Part shown: positions 34,628 through 43,291 of the stretch, one piece after another | How the letters are laid out: the number at the start of each line of letters is the position of its first letter | How positions within the stretch are numbered: position 1 is the first letter of the stretch | The notes under the pieces: generated by a model | Told to the model about the DNA's origin: nothing | The model's input: only the letters and a program-made list of their open reading frames with translations | Databases searched by the model: none | NCBI RefSeq assembly: GCF_014648775.1 | Contig: NZ_BMRT01000002.1 | Coordinates: 620,001 to 684,000 of the forward strand | Reading direction: 5' to 3' | DNA: 64,000 nucleotides | From: Streptomyces abikoensis | GTDB taxonomy: Bacteria > Actinomycetota > Actinomycetes > Streptomycetales > Streptomycetaceae | Position numbers and translations under genes: made by a program

Positions 34628-34779
34628 TGCGCCACATGGTGTGCCACCCGCGATCGGGTGTGATGTAGGAACGCGCAACCCCGGCCACCCGGCAACCCGG
34701 CCGCATTCCCCAGGGTGCCCACGGGACCGGGGACCGGGTAGCGCCGCAATTCGCCGACACGAAGGGACCTGTTCCGCTC

Positions 34780-35886
34780 ATGTATGCAGCCTCGACCTCC
34801 GTGTCCGCTCCGCCCCGGCCGCTCCGCCCCCAGCAGAGCGGCGGCGGCCCGTACCTCGATCCGTCCCACGCCGTGGGGGCCGCGTTCGGGGGCGGGCGGG
34901 CGCGGAGGGCCCCGGGGCCAGGCACCCAACCGCTCAGCGGGAGAATCGACTTGTCCGGCCCCCAGGGCGCGCAGCTGCGCACGGTGATCTCATCGGTCCA
35001 TCGCATCTGCCCCGAGTTCAACCCCGTCCAGGTGCTGCGCCGGGGCGGGCGCTCCGTCCTCCTGGTCGGCACCACCGGTCGGAGTACGGCCGTGGCGAAG
35101 TGTTTACTGGACCATTCCTCCGCATGGGCCGAGCGATTCCGTCATGAAATAGCCACATATCGGGCGTTTGTCCGGCATCGCCCCCCGGTCCGGGTCCCGC
35201 GGCTCATCGCCGCCGATCCGGAGCACTGCACCCTGGTCATCGAGCGGATGCCCGGCCGGCCCGCCGCCACCCAGCGGCACCCGGTGGACACCCTGCCCCG
35301 CGCGGACGTCCGGGCGGCGCTCGGCGCGATCTGCCGGGTCAATCTCTGGCGGCCGCCCGCCGGGATGTTCGACATGCCGCTGGACTACGGCAAGCGCATC
35401 GCCCGCTATCACGAGCTGGGCCTGCTGACCGACCGTGACATGGGCGATCTCCAGAAGCTGCTCCACGGCCTGGCCCATGTCCAGGGGCAGTTCTGCCACG
35501 GCGACGCCCAGCTGTCCAATGTCCTGCTCTCCCCCGCCGGGCCGGTGCTCGTCGACTGGGACCACGCCGGCTGGTATCTGCCGGGGTACGACCTGGCGAC
35601 GCTGTGGACCGTCCTCGGCGACGCCCCCCTGGCACGGCGTCAGATCAGCCAGCACGCCCAGCAGGCGGGGACGACCTCCCGGGACGCCTTCCTGGTCAAC
35701 CTGATGCTGGTCCTCACCCGGGAGATCAGGACGTACGAGACGGCCGTGCAGCGCTCGATGCACGAGCCCGCACCACCCGGCAGCACCCCCGAGTCCGGTG
35801 AGGAGCAGCGACTCCTGCTCCGTCGGCTCCACGACGACTGCGCGATGGCCCGCCGGGCCGTCCGGGCCGCCGTCGGTACGCGCTGA
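34780..35886 (+). CDS. Aminoglycoside phosphotransferase-family kinase
   Basis: A 368-residue protein with an APH/ChoK kinase fold from about residue 75. Conserved elements are [19 protein letters not shown] (nucleotide-binding Lys), [13 protein letters not shown], the Brenner loop [13 protein letters not shown] and the metal motif [20 protein letters not shown]. About 70 N-terminal residues are Pro/Gly-rich and probably disordered. The substrate is unknown: it could be a small metabolite, choline-like alcohol or drug. It is divergent from the NsdA/NsdB-type regulator, so co-regulation is plausible. Two hairpins end the gene. Confidence 0.82.
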   Translation: MYAASTSVSAPPRPLRPQQSGGGPYLDPSHAVGAAFGGGRARRAPGPGTQPLSGRIDLSGPQGAQLRTVISSVHRICPEFNPVQVLRRGGRSVLLVGTTGRSTAVAKCLLDHSSAWAERFRHEIATYRAFVRHRPPVRVPRLIAADPEHCTLVIERMPGRPAATQRHPVDTLPRADVRAALGAICRVNLWRPPAGMFDMPLDYGKRIARYHELGLLTDRDMGDLQKLLHGLAHVQGQFCHGDAQLSNVLLSPAGPVLVDWDHAGWYLPGYDLATLWTVLGDAPLARRQISQHAQQAGTTSRDAFLVNLMLVLTREIRTYETAVQRSMHEPAPPGSTPESGEEQRLLLRRLHDDCAMARRAVRAAVGTR

Positions 35887-35895
35887 GGGGCCGGA

Positions 35896-35953
35896 CCGAC
35901 ACGCCGTTCCGCCGACTTACGGCGTGTCGGTGCTCGCCCGGACGGGCGAGCAC
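35896..35953 (+). terminator. Two consecutive hairpin terminators
   Basis: First stem 11 bases with a 13-base loop (35896-35906 with 35920-35930); second stem 10 bases with a GGAC loop (35930-35939 with 35944-35953). Confidence 0.75.
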
Positions 35954-36145
35954 GGCTCCGGTGCGTCCCCTCGCCCGCGTCGGGAAACCCCCGGCGCGGG
36001 CGTTGACGTGGATTGCGCCAGCCACCCAGTCTGATGAGCGCCACTCCAGTCATATTGACGCATCGTCTGCCGGGGCTTTGCTCTTGGTAAGTTCGGTCCA
36101 TCAGCAGCCCAAGCGCTCGGCACGGCCCGTCCCGAGGAGGCCGCA

Positions 36146-38143
36146 TTGCGAGGATCCGTACCGGAGTCACGACGGAACGCGAGGACCGGCAGACGAAGAA
36201 GCCACCGGAGCCGGGTGTTCGGTGCGGTCGCCTCGGCGGCCCTGCTCCTGCCGATGGTCACGGCCGGTCCGGCCGCCACGGCGGACAAACCCGCCGCCGG
36301 CGCGCTCCAGCGGGAGTTCGCCCAGGCGGCCGCCCGCTACCACGTACCCGGCAGTGTGCTGCTCGCCGTCTCCTATCTGGAGTCCCGCTGGGACAGCCAT
36401 GGCGGCGCCCCCAGCGTCACCGCCGGCTACGGCCCGATGCATCTCACCGACGCCGCCACCGCCCTGGCCGCCGCCCCGCACCACAGCGACCCCGGCGAGG
36501 ACGCCCGGGGTGATCTCGCCCGCCCGCGCGCCGCGAGCCGCCGCGCGATGGACGTCCCCGCGCCCGCCGCCCTCCCGGCCCGGCTGCGCACCCTGGAGCG
36601 GGCCGCCGGGCTGACCGGGCGCTCCCCCAAGGAGCTGCGCGCGAGCACCGCCGCCAACCTCCAGGGTGGCGCGGCCCTGCTGGCCGCCGAGCAGAAGCGC
36701 CTCGGCCTGCCGCTGAGCGGTGACGCCGCCGACTGGTACGCGGCGGTGGCCGGCTACTCCGGCGCCACCGACGCCGCCACCGCGACCACCTTCGCCAACG
36801 ACGTCTTCGACGTCATCCGCAAGGGACAGCGGCGCACCACCGACAGCGGCCAGACGGTCGTCCTGCCCGCCGCCCCCCGGGTCGCCCCCCACGCCGAGCA
36901 GGTGCGACGGCTGGGTCTCGGCACGGTCCCGTCCCAGGGCACCGAGTGCCCGGAGTCGGTGGCCTGCGAGTCGATCCCGGCGCCGTACCAGCGGCTGGAG
37001 GGCAAGGACTACGGCAATCACGACCTCGCCGACCGGCCCGCCTCGCAGAAGGTCGACTTCATCGTCGTCCACGACACCGAGGGGACGTGGGAGACGACGA
37101 TCAAGCTGATCAAGGATCCGGCGTACGTCTCCTGGAACTACACCGTGCGCTCCGGGGACGGCCACATCGCCCAGCACGTGCCCACCAAGGACGTCGCCTG
37201 GCACGCGGGGAACTGGTACGTGAACGCCAAGTCCGTCGGCATCGAGCACGAGGGCTTCCTGGCCCAGCCCGACGCCTGGTACACCGAGGAGATGTACCGC
37301 ACGTCGGCCCGGCTGGTGGAGTATCTGGCGGACAAGCTGGACATCCCGCTGGACCGCCGGCACATCCTGGGCCACGACAACGTCCCGGGCACCGTCCCGT
37401 CGACCATCAGGGGCATGCACACCGACCCCGGGCCGTACTGGGACTGGGCGCACTACTTCGACCTGATGGGCCAGCCCTTCGAGGCGGACGCCAGTCCCCT
37501 CAGCGGCATGGTCACCATCGCGCCCGACTACGAGGACCACCAGCCGGTCTACACCGGCTGCGCCAAGCCGGGCGAGAAGTGCTCCCCCCACGGCTCCGGT
37601 GCCGTGCGGCTGCACACCGCCCCGCGCGAGGACGCCCCGCTGATCCGGGACATCGGTCTGCGCCCGGACGGCAGCCCGTCGACGATCGACGTCAACGACA
37701 CGGGTGCCCGCGCCTCCACCGGTCAGCAGTTCGCCGTGGCCGACCGGCAGGGCGGCTGGACGGCGATCTGGTACCTGGGCCAGAAGGCGTGGTTCCGCAA
37801 CCCCTGGTGGGATCCGACGGCGGTGGGCGCACACGGCCGGCTGATCACTCCGAGGGAGGGCCTGGCCGAGATCCCGGTGTACGGGCGCGCCTACCCGGAG
37901 AAGGATGCCTATCCGGCGGGCGTTCCGGTGCAGACCGTGACGCCGTTGCCGTACAAGCTGCTCGCCGGGCAGTCGTACGTCGTGGGGGCGGTCTCGCCGA
38001 GCGAATACCTGTGGGCGGCGACCTTCGAGCCGGCGGGCCACCGGATCGTCCGGGGCAAGGACGTCTACTACGAGATCCAGTTCGGGCACCGGGTGGCCTT
38101 TGTGAAGGCCACCGACGTGGAGGTCCACTCCTCCAGGTGGTAG
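36146..38143 (+). CDS. Secreted N-acetylmuramoyl-L-alanine amidase with lysozyme-like N-terminal domain
   Basis: A 665-residue cell-wall hydrolase. A basic leader and signal helix (FGAVASAALLLPMVTAGPAATA) precede a lytic-transglycosylase-like domain (REFAQAAARYHVPGSVLLAV, then SYLESRWDSHG with its Glu). The amidase_2 domain follows (about 295-440): FIVVHDTEGTWET, GHIAQHVPTKDVAWHAGNWY, VGIEHEGF, HILGHDNVPG, and HTDPGPYWDW with zinc-binding His. The C-terminal 200 residues read like SH3-type wall-binding repeats. It cuts the amide bond between MurNAc and stem peptide. Start is TTG 36146 behind GAGGAGG. It sits alone between strong hairpins. Confidence 0.87.
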   Translation: MRGSVPESRRNARTGRRRSHRSRVFGAVASAALLLPMVTAGPAATADKPAAGALQREFAQAAARYHVPGSVLLAVSYLESRWDSHGGAPSVTAGYGPMHLTDAATALAAAPHHSDPGEDARGDLARPRAASRRAMDVPAPAALPARLRTLERAAGLTGRSPKELRASTAANLQGGAALLAAEQKRLGLPLSGDAADWYAAVAGYSGATDAATATTFANDVFDVIRKGQRRTTDSGQTVVLPAAPRVAPHAEQVRRLGLGTVPSQGTECPESVACESIPAPYQRLEGKDYGNHDLADRPASQKVDFIVVHDTEGTWETTIKLIKDPAYVSWNYTVRSGDGHIAQHVPTKDVAWHAGNWYVNAKSVGIEHEGFLAQPDAWYTEEMYRTSARLVEYLADKLDIPLDRRHILGHDNVPGTVPSTIRGMHTDPGPYWDWAHYFDLMGQPFEADASPLSGMVTIAPDYEDHQPVYTGCAKPGEKCSPHGSGAVRLHTAPREDAPLIRDIGLRPDGSPSTIDVNDTGARASTGQQFAVADRQGGWTAIWYLGQKAWFRNPWWDPTAVGAHGRLITPREGLAEIPVYGRAYPEKDAYPAGVPVQTVTPLPYKLLAGQSYVVGAVSPSEYLWAATFEPAGHRIVRGKDVYYEIQFGHRVAFVKATDVEVHSSRW

Positions 38144-38158
38144 CGGCCCGGCACGGCG

Positions 38159-38190
38159 GGAGCCCGGCACGCGACGGCGTGCCGGGCTCC
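38159..38190. terminator. Hairpin terminator after amidase
   Basis: Perfect 14-base stem (38159-38172 with 38177-38190) with a GACG loop, the same loop as the terminator at 13641. It serves the amidase and perhaps the convergent small gene. Confidence 0.82.
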
Positions 38191-38226
38191 GCTGGTCCGT
38201 GGGGCCTCGTGGGGCCGGGGGCGGTC

Positions 38227-38727
38227 CTAGCCGGCCTGGAACATCTCGGCCGGGAGGGGCTTCAGCAGCTGGTAGAGGTCGTCCGTGATCGGCCGGTCCC
38301 AGCTGGCGATGGTGACGAGGACGCCGTCGCTGCGGTCGAACTGGGTGCAGGAGATCCGGCTCTCAGAGCACTTGAGGCGGCGCACGATGAGGAGGTTGTC
38401 CTCGTGCATGACGGGCACGTCCTCGGTCTCCACCACCTGGACCGGCTCGTCGTTGCCGAGGGCGGCCAGCAGCTGGGCCACCTCGAAGGGCACCTGGCCC
38501 TCGCCGAGCTCCCGGGCCGGGGACCCCTCGGGCAGATTGCCGATGATCATCGCGGGACCGCGGCCGCCGAACAGGTCGTAGCGGAGGAAGACCCCCTGGC
38601 AGCTGCCGTCGGGCGCGGGGAGCAGCCCGGCACCGAGATCACCCGGCCAGTCACCGGGGTCCATGGCGAGGACGTCGAAGTCCGGCCCGGTGGGGGTGGC
38701 GGCGCTGCGGCGGCGGAGGAAGGACAT
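38227..38727 (-). CDS. Conserved hypothetical protein
   Basis: A 166-residue soluble protein of unknown function. After a basic N-terminus (MSFLRRRSAA) it has DFDVLAMDPGDWPGDL, the block VFLRYDLFGGRGPAMIIGNLPEG, VPVMHEDNLLIVRRLKC and ends PITDDLYQLLKPLPAEMFQ. Two cysteines are adjacent in sequence (KCSESRISC). No catalytic pattern is evident. Start at 38727 fits an otherwise unremarkable coding bias. It lies in the same direction as a DUF397 gene, 94 bases away. Confidence 0.65.
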   Translation of the reverse strand: MSFLRRRSAATPTGPDFDVLAMDPGDWPGDLGAGLLPAPDGSCQGVFLRYDLFGGRGPAMIIGNLPEGSPARELGEGQVPFEVAQLLAALGNDEPVQVVETEDVPVMHEDNLLIVRRLKCSESRISCTQFDRSDGVLVTIASWDRPITDDLYQLLKPLPAEMFQAG

Positions 38728-38821
38728 GCCCACATCGTACGTGCCCGCCGCGGCGCCGTGCCGCCGGGGAACCCGTCGGGCGGGTCCCTTCACCGGGAGC
38801 CGGGCGCTCCGGCGCGCCCGG

Positions 38822-39061
38822 TCACGTGAGGTCGAATTCCCCGGCCCGCGCGCTCAGCATGAACGCCCGCCACTCGCCCGGTGAGAAGATCACCGCCGGG
38901 ACGTCGGGGTCCCTGCGGTCCCGCAGGGCGATGTAGCCCTCCACGAAGGCGATCTGCACGTTGCCCCGGCTCCCCCGGTCGCTCGACTGCCACGTGGCCG
39001 TGGCGAGGTCGAGGTCCGGCCTCATGTCGCCCGCCAGTTGTTCGGTCGTGCTGTCCGCCAC
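38822..39061 (-). CDS. DUF397 family protein
   Basis: A 79-residue protein with the DUF397 hallmarks ATWQSSDRGSRGNVQIAFV, RDRRDPDVPAVIFSPGEW and FMLSARAGEFD. These small proteins usually sit next to an XRE-family regulator with which they form BldB/WhiJ-like regulatory pairs that affect development. Here no XRE gene is adjacent, so it is an orphan or pairs with a distant partner. Start is GTG at 39061 behind AAGGGG. Confidence 0.9.
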   Translation of the reverse strand: MADSTTEQLAGDMRPDLDLATATWQSSDRGSRGNVQIAFVEGYIALRDRRDPDVPAVIFSPGEWRAFMLSARAGEFDLT

Positions 39062-39140
39062 GTCCGTACCCCTTCCGGCTCGTCGTCGCCGCCCACACTA
39101 GCGAGCGCGGCCGGTGCCCGACAGGCCCCCGGATCCGGCC

Positions 39141-40307
39141 TCATCCGGTGGGCGGGGCGGCGGCGACGAGCCACATGGCGAAGAACTGGGCGCCGCCGCC
39201 GTAGGCGTGCCCGAGGGCCCTGCGCGCGCCGGGCACCTGGTGCTCCCCCGCCGCGCCCCGCACCTGGAGCGCGGCCTCGGCGAAGCGGAGCATGCCGGAG
39301 GCCCCGATGGGGTTGGTGGACAGGACCCCGCCCGAGGGGTTGACGGGGAGGTCGCCGTCCAGTTCGGTGGCGCCGGACTCGACGAGCTTCCAGCCCTCGC
39401 CCTCGGCGGCGAGGCCGAGGTTCTCCAGCCACATCGGCTCGTACCAGCTGAAGGGGACGTACAGCTCGGCGACGTCGATCTGGCGGCGGGGGTCGGTGAT
39501 CCCGGCCTGGCGGTAGACGTCGGCGGCGCAGTCGCGGCCGGCGCGCGGGGAGACGAAGTCCTTGCCCGCGAAGAGCGTGGGTTCGCTGCGCATGGCCCCG
39601 CCGTGCACCCAGGCGGGCGGCCGCGGGGCGCGGGCGGCGCCGGCGCGGTCGGTGAGCACCATGGCGCAGGCCCCGTCGGAGGAGGGGCAGGTCTCCGAGT
39701 AGCGGATGGGGTCCCAGAGCATGGGCGAGTTGCGCACCGCCTCCAGGGTGAGGCCGTGTTCGTGGAGGTGGGCGTAGGGGTTCTTCAGGGCGTTGCGGCG
39801 GTCCTTGTGGGCGACGAGCGTGCCGGTGCCGGCGGGGGCGCCGGTGCGGCGGATGTACGCGCGGACGTGCGGGGCGAAGAAGCCGCCGGCGCCGGCCAGG
39901 AGGGGTGGCTGGAAGGGGACGGGCAGGGAGAGGCCCCACATGGCGTTGGACTCGGACTGCTTTTCGAAGGCCAGGGCGAGGACGGTCCGGTGGACGCGGG
40001 CGGCGACGAGGTTCGCGGCGACGAGGGCGGTGGAGCCGCCGACGGAGCCGGCGGTGTGGACGCGCAGGACGGGTTTGCCGGTCGCGCCGAGGGCGTCGGC
40101 GAGGTGGAGCTCGGGCATCATGACGCCCTCGAAGAAGTCGGGGGCCTTGCCGATGACGACGGCTTCGATGTCGGTCCAGGTGAGGGCGGCGTCGTCGAGG
40201 GCGCGCCGGGCGGCCTCGCGGACGAGTCCGGCGAGGGAGACGTCCCGGCGGGCGGCGGCGTGGTGGGTCTGTCCGATGCCGGCGACGGCCACGGGTTCCT
40301 TGCTCAC
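39141..40307 (-). CDS. Thiolase-fold lipid-transfer protein (Ltp) lacking the nucleophilic Cys
   Basis: A 388-residue thiolase-superfamily protein. N-terminus VAVAGIGQTHHA and VVIGKAPDFFEGVMMPEL fit SCP-x/Ltp thiolases. Where thiolases have the acylated Cys (CASG) it reads VHTAGSVGGSTALVAANL, so the nucleophile is lost. PSSDGACAMVL and NPSGGVLSTNPIGASGMLRF match the family, and the C-terminal HAYGGGAQFFAMW replaces the usual CIGGG. This is the pattern of Ltp aldolases such as M. tuberculosis Ltp2, which work with a DUF35 partner to split a C-C bond in steroid side chains. The GTG start overlaps the stop of the next gene (GTGA, 40304-40307). Confidence 0.82.
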   Translation of the reverse strand: MSKEPVAVAGIGQTHHAAARRDVSLAGLVREAARRALDDAALTWTDIEAVVIGKAPDFFEGVMMPELHLADALGATGKPVLRVHTAGSVGGSTALVAANLVAARVHRTVLALAFEKQSESNAMWGLSLPVPFQPPLLAGAGGFFAPHVRAYIRRTGAPAGTGTLVAHKDRRNALKNPYAHLHEHGLTLEAVRNSPMLWDPIRYSETCPSSDGACAMVLTDRAGAARAPRPPAWVHGGAMRSEPTLFAGKDFVSPRAGRDCAADVYRQAGITDPRRQIDVAELYVPFSWYEPMWLENLGLAAEGEGWKLVESGATELDGDLPVNPSGGVLSTNPIGASGMLRFAEAALQVRGAAGEHQVPGARRALGHAYGGGAQFFAMWLVAAAPPTG

Positions 40308-41374
40308 TCGGGTTCTCCTTCCAGCTCGGCTTCCAGCACGGCGACGAGGTTCTGCTGGAGGCAGGGGCCGGAGGTGGCGTGGGCGAGGGCCCGGTGGGAC
40401 TCGCCCCGGTGGATACGGGCGGCGGCCTCGCCGATGCGGACGAGCCCGGCGGCCATGAGGGGGTGCGCGGCGAGGGCGCCGCCGGAGGGGTTGACGCGGA
40501 CGTCGCCGGTGAGGCGGAGCGCCTTGCGCAGGATCACTTCCTGGGCGGTGAAGGGCGCGTGGAGTTCGGCGGTGTCGACGGGCGCGTCGAAGGCCCCGGC
40601 GCGTTCGGCGGCCAGGCGGGTGGAGGGCGAGTCGGTGAGGTCGCGCCGGCCCGGGTCGTGGGGTTCGATCCGGTGGTCGATGCCGCGGATCCAGGCGGGC
40701 CGGCGGCACATCCGCCGGGCGCGTTCGCCGGCGGCGAGGACGACGGCCGCGGCGCCGTCGCTGACGGGCGGGCAGTCGCCGGTGCGCAGGGGGCGTACGA
40801 CGTAGTCGCCGTGGGGGACGGCGCCGCGCAGTTGGGCGTGGGGGTTGTGGGTGGCGGCCGCGCGGTTGCGGGCGGCGATGGCGGCGAGGTCGTCCTCGTC
40901 GGTCTCGCCGGCGTCGATGAGGGCCTGGGCCTGGAGGGCGGCCAGCGAGACGGAATCCGGCCACAGGGGTGCCAGGTAGCAGGGGTCGAGCTGGCGGGTG
41001 AGGACGTCGCGGACGTCGCCCGCGGAGGACTTGCCGTGGGCGTAGACGAGAGCGGTGTCCGCCTCGCCGGTGAGGATCTTCACCCAGGCCTCGTACAGGG
41101 CCCAGGCCCCGTCCATCTCCACGTGGGACTCGGCGATCGGGGGCCAGGCGCCGACGCCGTCGAGGGTGAGGGTGAAGGAGAAGGGCCGGCCGGCGAGGTA
41201 GTCGCTGGAGCCGGAGCAGGTGAAGTCCGCCTCGCCGGGGGCGAGTCCGGCCCGGTCGAGGACCTCGCGCAGGACGGGGAGGAGCAGTTCCGTCTCGGAG
41301 AGACCGGGGGTGGCGCGGCGGTGGTCGCTCTGGGCGAAGGCGACGACGGCCACGTCGCGGGGGCGCGGCGTCAC
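40304..41374 (-). CDS. Second thiolase-fold lipid-transfer protein
   Basis: A 356-residue thiolase-fold protein. It begins DVAVVAFAQSDHRRATPG; the region of the nucleophilic Cys reads SHVEMDGAWALYEAWVKI with no Cys at the expected place, and SDGAAAVVLAAGERAR and NPSGGALAAHPLMAAGLVRI follow the family. As with its neighbour it is unlikely to be an ordinary beta-ketothiolase. The two could form a heteromer with the DUF35 protein, as in M. tuberculosis where ltp3 and ltp4 lie side by side behind a DUF35 gene (Rv3521-Rv3523). GTG at 41374 has AGGAGG five bases upstream. Confidence 0.82.
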   Translation of the reverse strand: MTPRPRDVAVVAFAQSDHRRATPGLSETELLLPVLREVLDRAGLAPGEADFTCSGSSDYLAGRPFSFTLTLDGVGAWPPIAESHVEMDGAWALYEAWVKILTGEADTALVYAHGKSSAGDVRDVLTRQLDPCYLAPLWPDSVSLAALQAQALIDAGETDEDDLAAIAARNRAAATHNPHAQLRGAVPHGDYVVRPLRTGDCPPVSDGAAAVVLAAGERARRMCRRPAWIRGIDHRIEPHDPGRRDLTDSPSTRLAAERAGAFDAPVDTAELHAPFTAQEVILRKALRLTGDVRVNPSGGALAAHPLMAAGLVRIGEAAARIHRGESHRALAHATSGPCLQQNLVAVLEAELEGEPE

Positions 41375-41387
41375 AGCGGCCTCCTGG

Positions 41388-42332
41388 TCACAGCAGCCTC
41401 TTGTAGGTGTCGTAGTCGGCGTCGGGTTCGCCGGTGGGCCGGTAGTGGTCGGGGTGGCGGTCGCCGTCGCGCCAGACGGGCTCGACGCGCAGCCCCATGC
41501 GCACCTGGTCGTAGGGGATGCCGGCGATGCGCCCGTGGAGGGCGAGGTCGGCGCCGTCGAGGGCGATGTGGGCGTAGACGTAGGGCACGTCGATGGCCAG
41601 GTTCCTGGCCTTGATGTTGACGACGCAGAAGGTGGTGACGGTGCCGCGGGGGCCGACGACGACCTGTTCGGTGGCGGCGACTCCGCAGGTGGGGCAGGCG
41701 CCGCGCGGCGGTACGTGGACCTTGCGGCAGGAGGGGCAGCGTTCGCCGGTGAGGAGATGGCGGGCGAGGTTGCCGAGGTGGCGGGTCTGGGCGCGGCCGG
41801 GTGTGTAGGTGTAGTCGAGGCGGGCGGGGGCGGTGAGGCTGGTGACGGGGTCGGTGAACGTGCCGTGGTGCGGGGTGGCGTGGCCGGTTTCCGGTCCGTC
41901 GTGGGGCTCGAAGCAGGCGATGTCGGTGATGGCTCCGGTGCGTTGTTCCGCCCAGCGGACGCGGACGCGCGCGCCGGTGCGGACGGCCTCGGGGCCGGGG
42001 GCGTCGAGGGCGTGGAGGAGGGCGGTGTCGGCGCCGTCGAGGCGTACGAGCACCCAGGCGAAGGGGGTGGCCAGCGGCTGGTTCGGGCGGGGTGCGGGGT
42101 TCCAGGCCCAGGTGGTGACCGTGCCGGTGGTGCCCACTTCGACGAGTTCGTGGATCTCCTCGGCGGTGGTGGGGTCGTATTCGGCGGGCGGTACGAGCAC
42201 GCGGCCGTCGTGGGCGCGGACGCCGAGGACGACGCGTTCGCGCAGCCCGGTGAGGAATGCGCTCTGGACGGGGCCGAGGGAGCGGGTGAAGGGGAAGGAG
42301 ACGACGAGGGGCGCGGTGAGCTGTTCCGGCAT
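41388..42332 (-). CDS. Double DUF35 OB-fold / zinc-ribbon protein
   Basis: A 314-residue protein with two tandem DUF35 OB-fold units. The first (about 20-150) includes VGTTGTVTTWAWNP; the second (about 195-300) carries the zinc ribbon RCPSCRKVHVPP, ACPTCG, then RGTVTTFCVVNIKAR, VPYVYAHIALDGADL and VRMGLRVEPVW. The first unit lacks the Cys residues. DUF35 proteins bind thiolase-fold partners and are needed for activity of Ltp aldolases and of some acyltransferases. Directly upstream of both thiolase-fold genes, it is the probable partner of one or both. Confidence 0.85.
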   Translation of the reverse strand: MPEQLTAPLVVSFPFTRSLGPVQSAFLTGLRERVVLGVRAHDGRVLVPPAEYDPTTAEEIHELVEVGTTGTVTTWAWNPAPRPNQPLATPFAWVLVRLDGADTALLHALDAPGPEAVRTGARVRVRWAEQRTGAITDIACFEPHDGPETGHATPHHGTFTDPVTSLTAPARLDYTYTPGRAQTRHLGNLARHLLTGERCPSCRKVHVPPRGACPTCGVAATEQVVVGPRGTVTTFCVVNIKARNLAIDVPYVYAHIALDGADLALHGRIAGIPYDQVRMGLRVEPVWRDGDRHPDHYRPTGEPDADYDTYKRLL

Positions 42333-42347
42333 CGGTTCGCCTCCTCG

Positions 42348-43148
42348 TCAGGCGCGGCGGAAGACGGCGGGGCGCTTCTCGGCGAAGGCGCGGGCGCCTT
42401 CCTCGGCGTCGGCGGTGTCGAAGACGGGCCGGCCGCGTTCGAGTTCGAGGGCGAGCGCCTCGGGTTCGGGGAGGGCCGCGGCGTCGTGGACGCAGGCCTT
42501 GACGGCCTCGACGGCGAGCGGGGCGTTGGCGTTGACGAGTTCGGCGGTCGCGAGGGCCCGTTCGAGGGCGGTGCCGTCGGGGACGACGTGGCCGATGAGG
42601 CCGATGCGCTCGGCTTCGGCGGCGGTGTACGGGCGTCCGGTGAGCAGCATCTCCATGGCGTGGGTGTGGGGGATCTGCCGGGGCAGCCGGACCGTGGAGC
42701 CGCCGATGGGGAAGAGGCCGCGGCGGACCTCGAAGAGGCCGAAGACGGCACCGGCACCCGCGATGCGGATGTCGGTGCCCTGGAGGAGTTCGGTGCCGCC
42801 CGCGACGCAGGGGCCCTCGACGGCGGCGATCACGGGCTTGCGGGGCCGGTGGTGGCGGAGCATGGCCTTCCAGTGGAGGTCGGGGTCGGCCTTGAAGCGG
42901 GCGCGGACGGGGTCGTCCGGATCCCGTCGGCCCGCGAGCGCCTTGAGGTCCATGCCGGAGCAGAACGCGCCGCCCGCGCCGGTCAGGACGACCGAGCGGA
43001 CGTCGTCGTCTGCGTCGGCGAGCAGCCAGGCGTCGTAGAGGCCGGCGAGCATCGGCAGGGACAGCGCGTTCCTCGCCTCCGGCCGGTCGAGGGTGAGGAC
43101 GAGCGTGGCGCCGACGCGCTCCACGGTGAGGTGCTCGGTCCCGCCCAT
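42348..43148 (-). CDS. Enoyl-CoA hydratase/isomerase (crotonase)
   Basis: A 266-residue crotonase. RPEARNALSLPMLAGLYDAW begins the fold; the oxyanion-hole segments are GGAFCSGMDLKAL and VEGPCVAGGTELLQGTDIR, with a Glu in the position of the hydratase catalytic residue (GGTEL). It likely hydrates a 2-enoyl-CoA or isomerises the double bond. It opens the minus-strand operon: DUF35 starts 15 bases later. It is divergent from an acyl-CoA synthetase gene, with a palindromic operator between. Similar gene sets (fadD19, echA19, DUF35, ltp) break down steroid side chains in mycobacteria; the substrate here is not known. Confidence 0.88.
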   Translation of the reverse strand: MGGTEHLTVERVGATLVLTLDRPEARNALSLPMLAGLYDAWLLADADDDVRSVVLTGAGGAFCSGMDLKALAGRRDPDDPVRARFKADPDLHWKAMLRHHRPRKPVIAAVEGPCVAGGTELLQGTDIRIAGAGAVFGLFEVRRGLFPIGGSTVRLPRQIPHTHAMEMLLTGRPYTAAEAERIGLIGHVVPDGTALERALATAELVNANAPLAVEAVKACVHDAAALPEPEALALELERGRPVFDTADAEEGARAFAEKRPAVFRRA

Positions 43149-43229
43149 GGCGGACCTCCCGTCGTGGTTCGTCTCTGGTTGCGAGGACCGGAACAGCGTG
43201 CAGGAGGCGGCGGCACGGTTCAATAGTTT

Positions 43230-43246
43230 TCTGACTGATCGTCAGA
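43230..43246. promoter_or_regulatory. Palindrome in divergent crotonase/FadD promoter
   Basis: TCTGAC-TGATC-GTCAGA, 6-base arms with a 5-base spacer, between divergent starts at 43148 and 43292 and 46 bases before the acyl-CoA synthetase. It looks like a TetR/FadR-type operator; no regulator gene adjoins it. Confidence 0.6.
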
Positions 43247-43291
43247 TTTCTTGGGTCGTGGCCCTTCCGGTCGCCGCGCCCCGGCGCTCTA

